A DNA stretch of 12,473 bases from JAVBUY01 sp031552735 (GCA_031552735.1 JAVBMF010000013.1:1-12473), one strand, 5' to 3'. Positions 1 to 6,893 are shown, numbered from the stretch's first letter. Notes: generated from the sequence alone by a model not told the origin. Translations and numbers: made by a program.

Positions 1-402
1 CTTGTTGTAGAACAGCACCATCGGCAGCGGGGATTCGCCGATCCACAGGTCCTCGGCATCCTTGTACGCGTCGCCGATCAGCTCGTCATTGGCGCAGACA
101 TAGGGGGCAAAGAAGGTCTTGAACGCGGCCAGCGAGTCGGCGCCGCCGCCCCACAGCACGTCGGCCAGCGGCGCGGCCGCTTCGGCCTGGATACGGTTGA
201 GCAGCTCGCCGGTGCCGGCGGCCACGACTTCCACCTTGACGCCCGGGTACTTGGCCATGAACTGGTTGACACCGGCGTTCAGCGGATCGGCGTCGTGCGG
301 GGAATAGACCACGACGGTGCCGCTGGGATCATCGGCCAGGGCGGCGGGAACCAGGCACAGAACCAGCGCCAGGCACAGCAGGGTTGCGAGAGTGCGCTTC
401 AT
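1..402 (-). CDS. ABC transporter solute-binding protein, Fe(III)/AfuA-like, N-terminal part (runs off the window)
   Basis: Read on the minus strand, an open frame runs from ATG at 402-400 to the window edge: 134 codons with no stop, so the C-terminus is missing. Residues 1-23 are a Sec signal peptide (MKRT, a Leu/Ala-rich core, then ALA before DDPSG). There is no lipobox Cys at the cleavage site, which is slightly unusual for a Gram-positive binding protein. After it come GTVVVYSPHDADP, KYPGVKVEVV, GTGELLNRIQAE and PLADVLWGGGADS, the typical start of family-1 periplasmic-binding-type proteins of the iron(III)/2-aminoethylphosphonate/spermidine-like group. The protein would capture a solute outside the membrane for an ABC permease, probably encoded beyond the left edge. 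An AAAGGAGGG ribosome site lies 8-9 nt before the ATG, and a consensus promoter lies upstream. The ligand cannot be decided from this fragment. Confidence 0.85.
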   Translation of the reverse strand, partial: MKRTLATLLCLALVLCLVPAALADDPSGTVVVYSPHDADPLNAGVNQFMAKYPGVKVEVVAAGTGELLNRIQAEAAAPLADVLWGGGADSLAAFKTFFAPYVCANDELIGDAYKDAEDLWIGESPLPMVLFYNK

Positions 403-463
403 AGTAGAAAGCCCTCCTTTTTATTGGTGCCGTTTTGCGTACAAGCGGCATGTTATTACCCAC

Positions 464-492
464 ATTATACGCCGCGTGGCAGGATGGGTCAA
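464..492 (-). promoter_or_regulatory. Sigma-A promoter of the solute-binding protein gene
   Basis: On the minus strand, TTGACC (492-487) and TATAAT (469-464) are separated by exactly 17 nt. The predicted transcript starts near 457, giving an untranslated leader of about 55 nt before the ATG at 402. The leader contains only a weak 5-bp TGCCG/CGGCA stem, and I see no riboswitch fold. Confidence 0.75.
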
Positions 493-629
493 GAGGGGCG
501 ATCGTTGCCGCGCCCGCGCGATCCGGCGGTTTCGTTCGACAAACTTTCATAATCCGGACAAGCGGCGTGCGCGAAACCATCGTCCAAGCAGCTCTCGCAG
601 AAAATATTTTCCAGAATTGGGTGCGTTTA

Positions 630-655
630 TGAAGGAATTAGCATTGATTCCTTCA
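630..655 (+). promoter_or_regulatory. Perfect 9-bp inverted repeat overlapping the gdhA -35 (candidate operator)
   Basis: TGAAGGAAT (630-638) and ATTCCTTCA (647-655) are exact reverse complements separated by 8 nt. The -35 hexamer TTGATT (644-649) of the gdhA promoter straddles the right half. A dimeric regulator bound here would cover the -35. The half-site does not match the Fur, Zur, CcpA or TnrA consensus as I know them, so the regulator is unknown. Confidence 0.5.
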
Positions 656-672
656 AATTCCTGTGCTATAAT
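644..672 (+). promoter_or_regulatory. Extended -10 sigma-A promoter of gdhA
   Basis: TTGATT (644-649), a 17-nt spacer and TATAAT (667-672). A TGC triplet directly before the -10 makes an extended -10. The transcript should start near 679, about 32 nt before the GTG start. Confidence 0.75.
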
Positions 673-710
673 CTGCGAAACTGTGAAAAATTTGTCGGGA
701 GGAATGCCTC

Positions 711-1988
711 GTGGCCTATAATCCCTATGTAAACGCCCAACAGCAGTTTGACCGTGTGGCCGACCTGCTGCGTTTGGACGACGCGACGCGCGCACTGCTG
801 CGCGAGCCGATGCGCGAGCACCACTTTTCGATCCCGGTGCGCATGGACGACGGCACAACCCGCGTTTTTCGCGGTTATCGCATGCAGCACAACGACGCGC
901 GCGGCCCGGCCAAGGGCGGCATCCGCTTTCATCCGCACGAAACCGCCGATACGGTGCGCGCGCTGTCGATGTGGATGACCTGGAAGTGCGCGGTGGTGGA
1001 TATCCCGCTGGGCGGCGGCAAAGGCGGCGTGATCTGTGATCCGCCCAGCATGTCGCCCGCCGAGCAGGAGCGGCTGTGCCGGGGCTATGTGCGCGCGCTG
1101 CACAAGGCCATTGGCCCCAATCAGGATGTGCCCGCGCCCGATGTGATGACCAATGGACAACACATGCTGTGGATGCTGGACGAATATGAAACCATCACCG
1201 GCGGACGCTATCCGGGCATGATCACCGGCAAACCGGTGGGCATGGGCGGCTCGCTGGGGCGCACAGAGGCCACCGGCTACGGCATGATCTATACGCTGTC
1301 GGGCGCGCTCAAGCATCTGAACATCGACATCCGCCGCACCACTGCCAGCATCCAGGGCTGCGGCAACGTGGCCGAATACGCCGCGCGGCTGTACACCGAG
1401 ATGGGCGGCAAGGTGATCGCCATCTCCTGCTGGAACCGCGACGATCAGCGCGCCTATACCTTCCGCAAGGAGGGGGGTCTGGACATCCCTGCCATCATGG
1501 CCATCAAGGACAAGTTTGGTTCCATCGACGTGGCCAAGGCCAAGGCGCTGGGCTGCGAGGTGACAGACGGCGACGCATGGCTGAAAGAGCCGGTGGATAT
1601 TTTGATCCCCGCCGCGCTGGAAAACCAGCTTACCCCAGAAACATTCCCGCTGATCGCGCCGGAGGTAAAGGTGATCTGCGAGGGGGCGAACGGCCCGACC
1701 ACGCCGGACACTGACGCGCTGATCGCCGCGCGCGGCATCTTTCTGGTGCCCGACTTTCTGTGCAACGCGGGCGGCGTGACGTGCAGCTATTTTGAGCAGG
1801 TGCAGTGCAATATGAATTTCTTCTGGTCCAAGACCGAGGTGCTGGACAGACTGCGCGCGGCGATGGACAACGCGTTTGACGCGGTGCTGGCGCTGGCGCG
1901 GGAAAAGAACCTGTATATGCGCGACGCGGCCTATACCATCGCGATCCAGCGCGTGGCCAACGCGGTCAAGTTGCGCGGTTGGGTGTGA
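711..1988 (+). CDS. gdhA: Glutamate dehydrogenase (Glu/Leu/Phe/Val dehydrogenase family)
   Basis: This enzyme reversibly deaminates glutamate to 2-oxoglutarate and ammonium with NAD(P) in the cytoplasm. The start is GTG at 711, 7 nt after GGGAGGA (697-703); an ATG at 704 is out of frame and soon hits a stop. The 425 aa match the roughly 420-aa hexameric class; leucine and phenylalanine dehydrogenases are nearer 350-370. Substrate-domain landmarks are GPAKGGIRFHP with K68, K92, the signature PLGGGKGGV with probable catalytic K104, and PAPDVMTN with D144. The Rossmann motif is GCGNVA (216-221). The C-terminal NAGGVTCSYFE places S359 where glutamate-specific enzymes carry the serine that contacts the substrate side chain. 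The second beta-strand ends in AISCWNRDD, without the usual acidic residue straight after the serine, so NAD versus NADP preference is uncertain. The gene is monocistronic, with its own promoter and terminator. Confidence 0.95.
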   Translation: MAYNPYVNAQQQFDRVADLLRLDDATRALLREPMREHHFSIPVRMDDGTTRVFRGYRMQHNDARGPAKGGIRFHPHETADTVRALSMWMTWKCAVVDIPLGGGKGGVICDPPSMSPAEQERLCRGYVRALHKAIGPNQDVPAPDVMTNGQHMLWMLDEYETITGGRYPGMITGKPVGMGGSLGRTEATGYGMIYTLSGALKHLNIDIRRTTASIQGCGNVAEYAARLYTEMGGKVIAISCWNRDDQRAYTFRKEGGLDIPAIMAIKDKFGSIDVAKAKALGCEVTDGDAWLKEPVDILIPAALENQLTPETFPLIAPEVKVICEGANGPTTPDTDALIAARGIFLVPDFLCNAGGVTCSYFEQVQCNMNFFWSKTEVLDRLRAAMDNAFDAVLALAREKNLYMRDAAYTIAIQRVANAVKLRGWV

Positions 1989-2004
1989 CAGGGGATAGGG
2001 GACG

Positions 2005-2050
2005 GCCGGTTGGACAGGCGGTATATACACGCTGTTCAACCGGCTTTTTT
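2005..2050 (+). terminator. Intrinsic terminator of gdhA
   Basis: The arms GCCGGTTGGACAG (2005-2017) and CTGTTCAACCGGC (2032-2044) form a 13-bp stem with one G-U wobble. Six T follow at 2045-2050. It begins 17 nt after the gdhA stop codon. Confidence 0.9.
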
Positions 2051-2097
2051 GCTATGCATACACCACACCCGGTTGTCAACGCAGTTGCAAAAGCGTG

Positions 2098-2158
2098 GTG
2101 CCGGACGGCAGCCTCTTGTTTGTGCATTCGTCGTGATGCCGTCCGGCATGATGTTTTT
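2098..2158 (+). other. Long-arm hairpin with trailing T run (second terminator or small RNA end)
   Basis: TGCCGGACGGCA (2099-2110) and TGCCGTCCGGCA (2137-2148) are perfect reverse complements. A G-T pair at 2098/2149 extends the stem to 13 bp. The loop is a large 26 nt, and five T occur at 2154-2158, five bases after the stem. It could back up the gdhA terminator or end an independent small RNA. The large loop makes it an atypical terminator. Confidence 0.5.
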
Positions 2159-2205
2159 ATGTAGAAGTGTATAAAAATTGTGTATTGGTGCAAAATGTTT
2201 GCAAC

Positions 2206-2281
2206 CGGCGCGTGTGGTGGCGCATCCAGTCGATAGGATGCAACTACACTGTCAGGGGTAGCGCGCGCCGCCATCGCGCCG
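2206..2281 (+). ncRNA. Candidate branched structured RNA (three-way junction), unassigned
   Basis: The outer helix pairs 2206-2212 with 2275-2281 (7 bp) and 2216-2223 with 2265-2272 (8 bp, one wobble), separated by a small internal loop. Inside, ATCC/GGAT (2224-2227 with 2236-2239) and CTAC/GTAG (2244-2247 with 2258-2261) make two short hairpins, giving a three-way junction. The arms are GC-rich, so chance pairing is possible. No clear promoter or terminator brackets it, and the family is not recognised. Confidence 0.3.
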
Positions 2282-2351
2282 CAAAGTGCGCAGAAGGCAA
2301 CGAGAATGTTACAACTTTTTACAAAATGATGCGTTTTTTGTCACGATTTGC

Positions 2352-2380
2352 TTGACACGCACAAAGGAATGCACTACAAT
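2352..2380 (+). promoter_or_regulatory. Near-consensus sigma-A promoter of the Ig-repeat surface protein
   Basis: TTGACA (2352-2357), a 17-nt spacer and TACAAT (2375-2380), preceded by an A/T-rich stretch that could act as an UP element. Transcription should start near 2387, giving a leader of about 107 nt. A 6-bp inverted repeat, CACTAC (2372-2377) and GTAGTG (2395-2400), overlaps the -10 and start point and may be an operator. Confidence 0.8.
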
Positions 2381-2460
2381 ATTTATACTCCATAGTAGTG
2401 TGTACATAGGTTTATTATACGTTCCGACCGATTCGCGAGATCATTCGGGTCTTTATTTGG

Positions 2461-2493
2461 AAGGAGGAAGGGCGCTCCGCGCTCCCGCCAAAC
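2461..2493 (+). promoter_or_regulatory. Remote ribosome-binding site separated from the start by a GC-rich mini-hairpin
   Basis: AAGGAGG at 2461-2467 is 26 nt from ATG 2494, far beyond the usual 5-10 nt. No in-frame ATG, GTG or TTG lies at normal distance. The bases between contain GGGCGC (2470-2475) and GCGCTCCC (2479-2486), which can pair with a small bulge. Folding could bring the ribosome site nearer the start. Confidence 0.4.
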
Positions 2494-4512
2494 ATGATGA
2501 AAAAGTTATTGCTGATGGTCCTCGTGGCTGTTGCCGCAACGCTGCTTTGCGCTGCTGCGGTGCATGCCGCCGATGACCCCATCACCGCCACCGGCACCGC
2601 TTCGCCCAAGGGCATGAGCGCCCCGCAGGATATCACCATCACCATTGTGGTGAGCAATGCAGACGAGGGCGACTTTGCCTCCAAGCTGGAGCTGTTTGAT
2701 GCCGCGAACAAGGCGGTTTCATGGTTCGGCGAGAAGGGCAAGGCCACGGTGGAGGCGGGCGAGGAAGTGACCTTCTCCGGCGAGCACAAGGTCACCGCCG
2801 AACAGCTTTCCGCAGGAAAAATCAGCTATAAGCTCAAATACCAGGCGCCGCCCGAGGAAGAAGGCGGCAACCCGGTGTCCAATACCCGCTCGATCCCCAT
2901 CACCATCAGCAAGAGCACGACCGCAGGCAAGCTGAGCGTCGATTATTCCGTGTCGCCGTCCTCGGCCAGCAAGGGGCAGACCGTCACCTTCACCTATACG
3001 CTGAGCAACATCGGCGACGAGGACATCACCAACGTACAGATCAAGAACCCCAACATCACCGACAAACTGCTGACCATCACCAATATCCCGGCCAACGCCA
3101 CCGAAACGCGTACCTTTAACTACACGATGGGCTCCAAGGCGGTCAAGGCCAAGCCCAGCGTCACCTACCGCATCGGCGAGGCCACCAAGGTCTACACCAT
3201 CACCAACCTGCCCATGAAGGAGATCGCGGTCGCCAAGGGCGGCGTGATCATCAACCTCAAGGCCACCGGTGATCTGGAGGCGCTGCCCGGCGAGACTATC
3301 GAACTGGAATGCACCATCACCAACAACTCCAACACCACCTACGAGAAAGTCGTGGTCACCGATGCGCTGCTGGGCGAGATTACGCTGTCGGGCACGACGC
3401 TCAAGCCCAAGGGCGGCAAGCTGACCGGCAAAAAGACCGTCACCATCGGCCAGACCGCCGATTATGCCTTCAAGGTGACCAGCGCGGGCGGCAACAACGC
3501 GCTGAACCTGACCAGCAACAACATCCACGTCATCGCGCTGGACGAGGCCAAGATGCTCAAGCTGGAGGTATCCGCCGAGAGCCAGGCGATGGTGATCTAT
3601 GCCGAGCCAGCGGTGATGGACTTCATCATCCGCGTGAAGAACGTCGGCGCGATTGACGCCAAGAACCTGAACGTCAAACTCGGCAAGACCGATATAGCCT
3701 CCATCGCGGAGCTAAAGGCCGGGTCGGAAACCGTGCTGGCCAAGCGGCTGGAGCTGAGCATGCACGGCAAGTACGCGTTCACCATCACCGGTCTGGACGC
3801 GCAGAACGCCACGCAGACCTTCCAGACCAACGAACTGATGATTGATGTGTTGCAGCCCACGCCCGAGCCGCCGCCGCCCACCGAGGAGCCGTACGAAGAC
3901 GAGACGCCGATGCCCATCGTCGCGCCCACCGAGCCGCCCAAGGCGAGCGGCAACATGGGCATGACGCTGCTGTACATCATGGCGGGACTGATCGTCACCG
4001 CGCTGCTGGCCGTGCTGGGCATGATTCTGCTGGGTCGGCGCAAGACCGCGCAGGCGCGCTATGACAGCTATGGCAACTATGGCGGCGAGGAGGACACGCT
4101 GGATTCTGTGGAGCGCGGTTCGCGCCGCGACTACATGCACCGGGCGGGCAGCGGAAAAAGCCGCAGCCGTGGCAACGGCATGAATGCCCGTGCCGAGGAA
4201 GTGTACGACCGCGAGGGCGGCAACGACACATACGAGCCGGCCACCTCGCTGCACGCGCTGGCGGCGCGCTATCGCGGCGCCGATGAGGCGGACGAGACGC
4301 AGTACGCGCCCGAGCACACCGAGCCCGAGTGGGACGAGCCGAGCGATTCGCAGTACCGCGCGAGCCGCAAGCAGCCGCCGCTGGGCGCCGACGCGCCGAT
4401 GGCGTCGCCGGAGCAGTACGAGGACCCGTATGATCTGCCGCTGGAGGAGCAGCCCCGTCACGAACGCCGCTCGCGCCGTGGCAACACCGCCTCACACAAG
4501 CTCGACTTCTAA
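2494..4512 (+). CDS. Single-pass membrane protein with Ig-like (DUF11/CARDB-type) repeats and a charged cytoplasmic tail
   Basis: 672 aa. Residues 1-26 are a Sec signal peptide (MMKKLLLMVL..., AVHA before ADD). Residues ~28-450 are beta-rich, with about four Ig-like modules (roughly 28-140, 146-248, 250-350 and 353-452). Each has the pattern of small conserved-repeat domains, for example VTFTYTLSNIGDEDITNVQI, IELECTITNNSNTTYEKVVV and DFIIRVKNVGAIDAKNLNV. A Pro/Glu stalk (455-482), a membrane helix (~489-514) ending in GRRK, and a ~155-residue tail rich in Arg, Glu, Asp, Tyr and Gly follow. The topology is therefore outside-stalk-helix-inside. No sortase motif or enzyme signature is visible, so an adhesion, scaffold or envelope-organising role is only inference. 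The only good ribosome site, AAGGAGG (2461-2467), lies 26 nt before the ATG. ATG 2497 is an equally possible start. It has its own promoter and terminator. Confidence 0.85.
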   Translation: MMKKLLLMVLVAVAATLLCAAAVHAADDPITATGTASPKGMSAPQDITITIVVSNADEGDFASKLELFDAANKAVSWFGEKGKATVEAGEEVTFSGEHKVTAEQLSAGKISYKLKYQAPPEEEGGNPVSNTRSIPITISKSTTAGKLSVDYSVSPSSASKGQTVTFTYTLSNIGDEDITNVQIKNPNITDKLLTITNIPANATETRTFNYTMGSKAVKAKPSVTYRIGEATKVYTITNLPMKEIAVAKGGVIINLKATGDLEALPGETIELECTITNNSNTTYEKVVVTDALLGEITLSGTTLKPKGGKLTGKKTVTIGQTADYAFKVTSAGGNNALNLTSNNIHVIALDEAKMLKLEVSAESQAMVIYAEPAVMDFIIRVKNVGAIDAKNLNVKLGKTDIASIAELKAGSETVLAKRLELSMHGKYAFTITGLDAQNATQTFQTNELMIDVLQPTPEPPPPTEEPYEDETPMPIVAPTEPPKASGNMGMTLLYIMAGLIVTALLAVLGMILLGRRKTAQARYDSYGNYGGEEDTLDSVERGSRRDYMHRAGSGKSRSRGNGMNARAEEVYDREGGNDTYEPATSLHALAARYRGADEADETQYAPEHTEPEWDEPSDSQYRASRKQPPLGADAPMASPEQYEDPYDLPLEEQPRHERRSRRGNTASHKLDF

Positions 4513-4524
4513 CCGCATGCACAC

Positions 4525-4562
4525 AAAGGCTTGTCGCCGATATTTGGCGGCGAGCCTTTTTT
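4525..4562 (+). terminator. Intrinsic terminator of the Ig-repeat protein gene
   Basis: AGGCTTGTCGCC (4527-4538) pairs with GGCGGCGAGCCT (4546-4557): a 12-bp stem with two wobbles and a 7-nt loop, followed by a run of T through 4562. A second T run sits at 4567-4573. Confidence 0.9.
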
Positions 4563-4586
4563 GCGGTTTTTTTCACAAGTGCCGCT

Positions 4587-4619
4587 TTGCGCGCGCGGCC
4601 ATCTATGGTATACTATACT
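4587..4619 (+). promoter_or_regulatory. Promoter of the DUF2461-phosphohexomutase-tkt operon
   Basis: The -10 is TATACT at 4609-4614, preceded by TGG (extended -10). A second TATACT overlaps it at 4614-4619. The -35 is weak: TTGCGC at 4587-4592 with a 16-nt spacer. The transcript would start about 25-35 nt before the GTG at 4654. Confidence 0.6.
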
Positions 4620-4653
4620 GTGGCAAAATCATAGCACACCGGGAGGCGAGCAC

Positions 4654-5331
4654 GTGTTTACCGGCATCAGCGATGAACTGGTCGAGTTTTTGCTCGGCAT
4701 TCGCTTCAATAACAACGCTGCGTTCTTTGAGCAGAACCGAAAGGTGTATGAGCAAAAGGTGCAGGCGCCCCTGCGGGCGCTGGCAGAGGACCTCGCGCCG
4801 GTGCTGCACGATATCGACCCAATGTTCGACACCCGGCCGGTGCGCGTGCTCTCGCGCATCCGCCGCGATACGCGGTTTTCCAACAACAAGGACCCATACC
4901 GCGACCACCTGTGGCTCGGCTGGCGCTATACCACCGACGCGCGCGAGGAGTCGATGGGCTTTTATTGGGACATCACGCCCGAGGCCACGCACTGGGGCTG
5001 CGGCACCTATGGCGAGCACAAGCCGCTGATGGACTTCGTGCGTGCGCGGTTGGTCGCCAAGCCAAACGAGCTGCTCGCCATCCTGCGCGACAACGATGTC
5101 TGGCGGCGCTTCACCCTCAGCGGCAATGAATATAAGCGCATCACCATCCCGCCGGAAGTACCGGAGGCGCTGTGGCCGTTCTACCGCAGCAAAGGATTTT
5201 ACTTCGAGAACATCGCGCGGCCAGAGGACTATGGCCTGCTGTATTCCGACGCGATTGTGGCGCAGCTAAAAGAGGACTATGCCCGCCTAAAGCCGGTGTA
5301 TCGGTTCCTGCGCGGATTAGAGAGCGAGTAG
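4654..5331 (+). CDS. DUF2461 family protein (TIGR02453 type)
   Basis: 225 aa from GTG 4654, 7 nt after GGGAGG (4641-4646). The frame stays open upstream to 4531, but that would run through the preceding terminator and promoter, so the GTG is preferred. The family signature is clear: an N-terminal helix with FLLGIRFNNNAAFFEQNR, then RIRRDTRFSNNKDPYRDH (68-85), then GFYWDITPE and WGCGTYGEHKPLMDFVRARL. The length equals the family norm. DUF2461 proteins occur widely in bacteria and fungi and have no established biochemical role. No signal peptide or membrane segment is present, so it is probably cytoplasmic. The stop codon is 14 nt before the next start, so it is the first gene of an operon with the phosphohexomutase and transketolase. 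That suggests, but does not prove, a metabolic role. Confidence 0.9.
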   Translation: MFTGISDELVEFLLGIRFNNNAAFFEQNRKVYEQKVQAPLRALAEDLAPVLHDIDPMFDTRPVRVLSRIRRDTRFSNNKDPYRDHLWLGWRYTTDAREESMGFYWDITPEATHWGCGTYGEHKPLMDFVRARLVAKPNELLAILRDNDVWRRFTLSGNEYKRITIPPEVPEALWPFYRSKGFYFENIARPEDYGLLYSDAIVAQLKEDYARLKPVYRFLRGLESE

Positions 5332-5345
5332 CAAGGAGGGGTTCC

Positions 5346-6857
5346 ATGAACTATCTGGATTTGCGCAGCGGCAGCGATGTGCGCGGACAGGCGGTGGACC
5401 AGCCGGATCATCCGGCGGTGGTCACCGAGGACGTGGCGCGGCGGCTGGGATTCGTGTTTGCCGGGTGGCTGTCGGCGAAACTGGGCGTGCCCGTGCGCGC
5501 GATCGCCATCGCGGTCGGGCGCGATTCGCGCGTGTCCGGGCCCAAGCTGGCGGCGGCACTGCTTGAAGGCGCGGCGCTGGCCGGTGCGCGCGCCATCGAC
5601 TGCGGGCTGTGCACCACGCCCGCGATGTACATGACCACCATCACGCCACAGATCGGCTGCCAGGGCGCGGTGATGGTGACCGCCAGCCACCACCCGTGGA
5701 CGCGCAACGGCATGAAGTTTTTCACACGCGAGGCGGGGCTTTCCGGCAAGGACATCGCCGCGCTGCTGGAGCAGGCGGAGAAAGCGCAGTTGCCCGACCG
5801 CGCGCCCGACGCGCCCGAGCAGGTGGACTTCCTGCGCATCTATGGCGGCACGCTGGCCGACATGATGAAAAAGCGGCTGCCCGAGGGCGGCGACAAACCG
5901 CTCTCCGGCATGAAAATCGCGGTGGACGCGGGCAACGGCGCGGGCGGATTTTACGCGGGGCTGCTGGCCTCGTTGGGCGCGGACACCTCGGGCAGTCAGT
6001 TTCTGGAGCCGGACGGGCGCTTCCCCAACCATATCCCCAACCCCGAGGATGACGGTGCGATGGCGGCGATCAGCCGGGCGGTGCGCCAGAGCAGCAGCGA
6101 CCTGGGCGTGATCTTTGACGCGGACTGCGACCGTGCCGCTATTGTGGACAAGCGCGGCGAGCCGGTCAACCGCAACCGCCTGATTGCGCTGACATCGGCA
6201 GTGCTGCTGGCCGAAACGCCGGGCGCGACCATCGTCACCGACTCGGTGACGTCGGCGGGGCTGACGCGCTTTATCGCGGCCAAGGGCGGCGTGCATTATC
6301 GCTACAAGCGCGGCTATCGCAACGTGATTGACGAGGCGCAGCGGCTCAACGCCGAGGGCGCCCAGTGCCCGCTGGCCATGGAAACCAGTGGCCACGCCGC
6401 ACTGAAAGAGAACTACTTTCTGGATGACGGCATGTATCTGGTCACGTGGCTGATCGTCGCGGCGGTGCGCCGCGTGCGGCAGGGCGGCGACCTGATGGAC
6501 CTGATCGCCGACTTGCAGGAGCCGGTCGAAGCCAAGGAAGTGCGCCTTGCCATCACCGCGCCGGACTTCCGCGCTGCCGGGCAGTGCGCCATCGACGCGC
6601 TGCTGGACAGTGCCGCGCGCTGGGACGACTGCGCGCTGGACAACGGCAACCGTGAAGGCGTGCGCCTGACCTTCCATCTGGATGGCGGCAAGGATAACGG
6701 CTGGTTGCTGCTGCGCCTGTCGGTGCACGACCCGGTGCTGCCCATCAATGCCGAGGCCGACCAGCCCGGCGGCGTGCGCACCATGCTGGCAAGGCTGCGC
6801 GACGCGCTGTCCGCCGTGCCGGGCATTGACCTGACCAACCTCAACGCCGCGCTGTAA
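5346..6857 (+). CDS. Phosphohexomutase (phosphomannomutase/phosphoglucomutase, alpha-D-phosphohexomutase superfamily)
   Basis: This enzyme interconverts hexose 1- and 6-phosphates (glucose and/or mannose) through a phosphoserine, feeding nucleotide-sugar and glycogen synthesis. It has 503 aa from ATG 5346, with AAGGAGG (5333-5339) 6 nt upstream; the longer open frame from 5172 overlaps the previous gene in another frame. Active-site loops appear in order: VTASHHPWTRNGMKFF with phosphoserine S114; the metal loop DADCDR (258-263); the sugar loop ETSGH (346-350); and the domain-4 phosphate loop LRLSVHDPVLPINAE (456-470). That last loop differs from the RxSGTEP/RASNTTP forms of typical bacterial PGM and AlgC. 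It resembles, from memory, the ~500-aa COG1109 group that includes plant plastid homologues. Substrate preference cannot be read from sequence. It is co-transcribed with its neighbours, and transketolase starts 36 nt downstream. Confidence 0.92.
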   Translation: MNYLDLRSGSDVRGQAVDQPDHPAVVTEDVARRLGFVFAGWLSAKLGVPVRAIAIAVGRDSRVSGPKLAAALLEGAALAGARAIDCGLCTTPAMYMTTITPQIGCQGAVMVTASHHPWTRNGMKFFTREAGLSGKDIAALLEQAEKAQLPDRAPDAPEQVDFLRIYGGTLADMMKKRLPEGGDKPLSGMKIAVDAGNGAGGFYAGLLASLGADTSGSQFLEPDGRFPNHIPNPEDDGAMAAISRAVRQSSSDLGVIFDADCDRAAIVDKRGEPVNRNRLIALTSAVLLAETPGATIVTDSVTSAGLTRFIAAKGGVHYRYKRGYRNVIDEAQRLNAEGAQCPLAMETSGHAALKENYFLDDGMYLVTWLIVAAVRRVRQGGDLMDLIADLQEPVEAKEVRLAITAPDFRAAGQCAIDALLDSAARWDDCALDNGNREGVRLTFHLDGGKDNGWLLLRLSVHDPVLPINAEADQPGGVRTMLARLRDALSAVPGIDLTNLNAAL

Positions 6858-6893
6858 CAAGAATGTTTGGATAGATAAGAGGAGGAACCGCCC

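Larger units (their letters stand above)
403..710. other. Divergent intergenic region between the transporter gene and gdhA
   Basis: This 308-bp stretch contains no convincing gene. It holds the leftward promoter of the binding-protein gene, the rightward promoter of glutamate dehydrogenase and a 9-bp inverted repeat at 630-655. The middle part (about 495-600) shows nothing recognisable. Confidence 0.7.
2051..2493. other. 443-bp gene-free region with structured elements and a promoter
   Basis: No reading frame here has both a credible start and a ribosome site. The region contains a 12-13-bp hairpin with a T run (2098-2158), a possible branched RNA fold (2206-2281), an AT-rich stretch (about 2310-2350), and the promoter and roughly 105-nt leader of the next gene. 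I recognise no tRNA, 6S RNA or known riboswitch. Confidence 0.7.

Noticed and set aside
403..457. A riboswitch in the leader of the solute-binding protein gene
   Set aside because: The leader is only about 55 nt, with one weak 5-bp stem and no conserved aptamer features that I can see.
704..721. ATG 704 as the gdhA start
   Set aside because: It is out of frame with the dehydrogenase and reaches a stop after five codons. GTG 711 has the correct frame and spacing.
666..2039. A 457-codon minus-strand frame opposite glutamate dehydrogenase
   Set aside because: It is antisense to an unmistakable gene, starts inside the gdhA terminator region, and has no recognisable protein features.
2167..2355. 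A 62-codon plus-strand frame in the region after gdhA
   Set aside because: It has no ribosome site and an unlikely composition, and it overlaps the candidate RNA fold.
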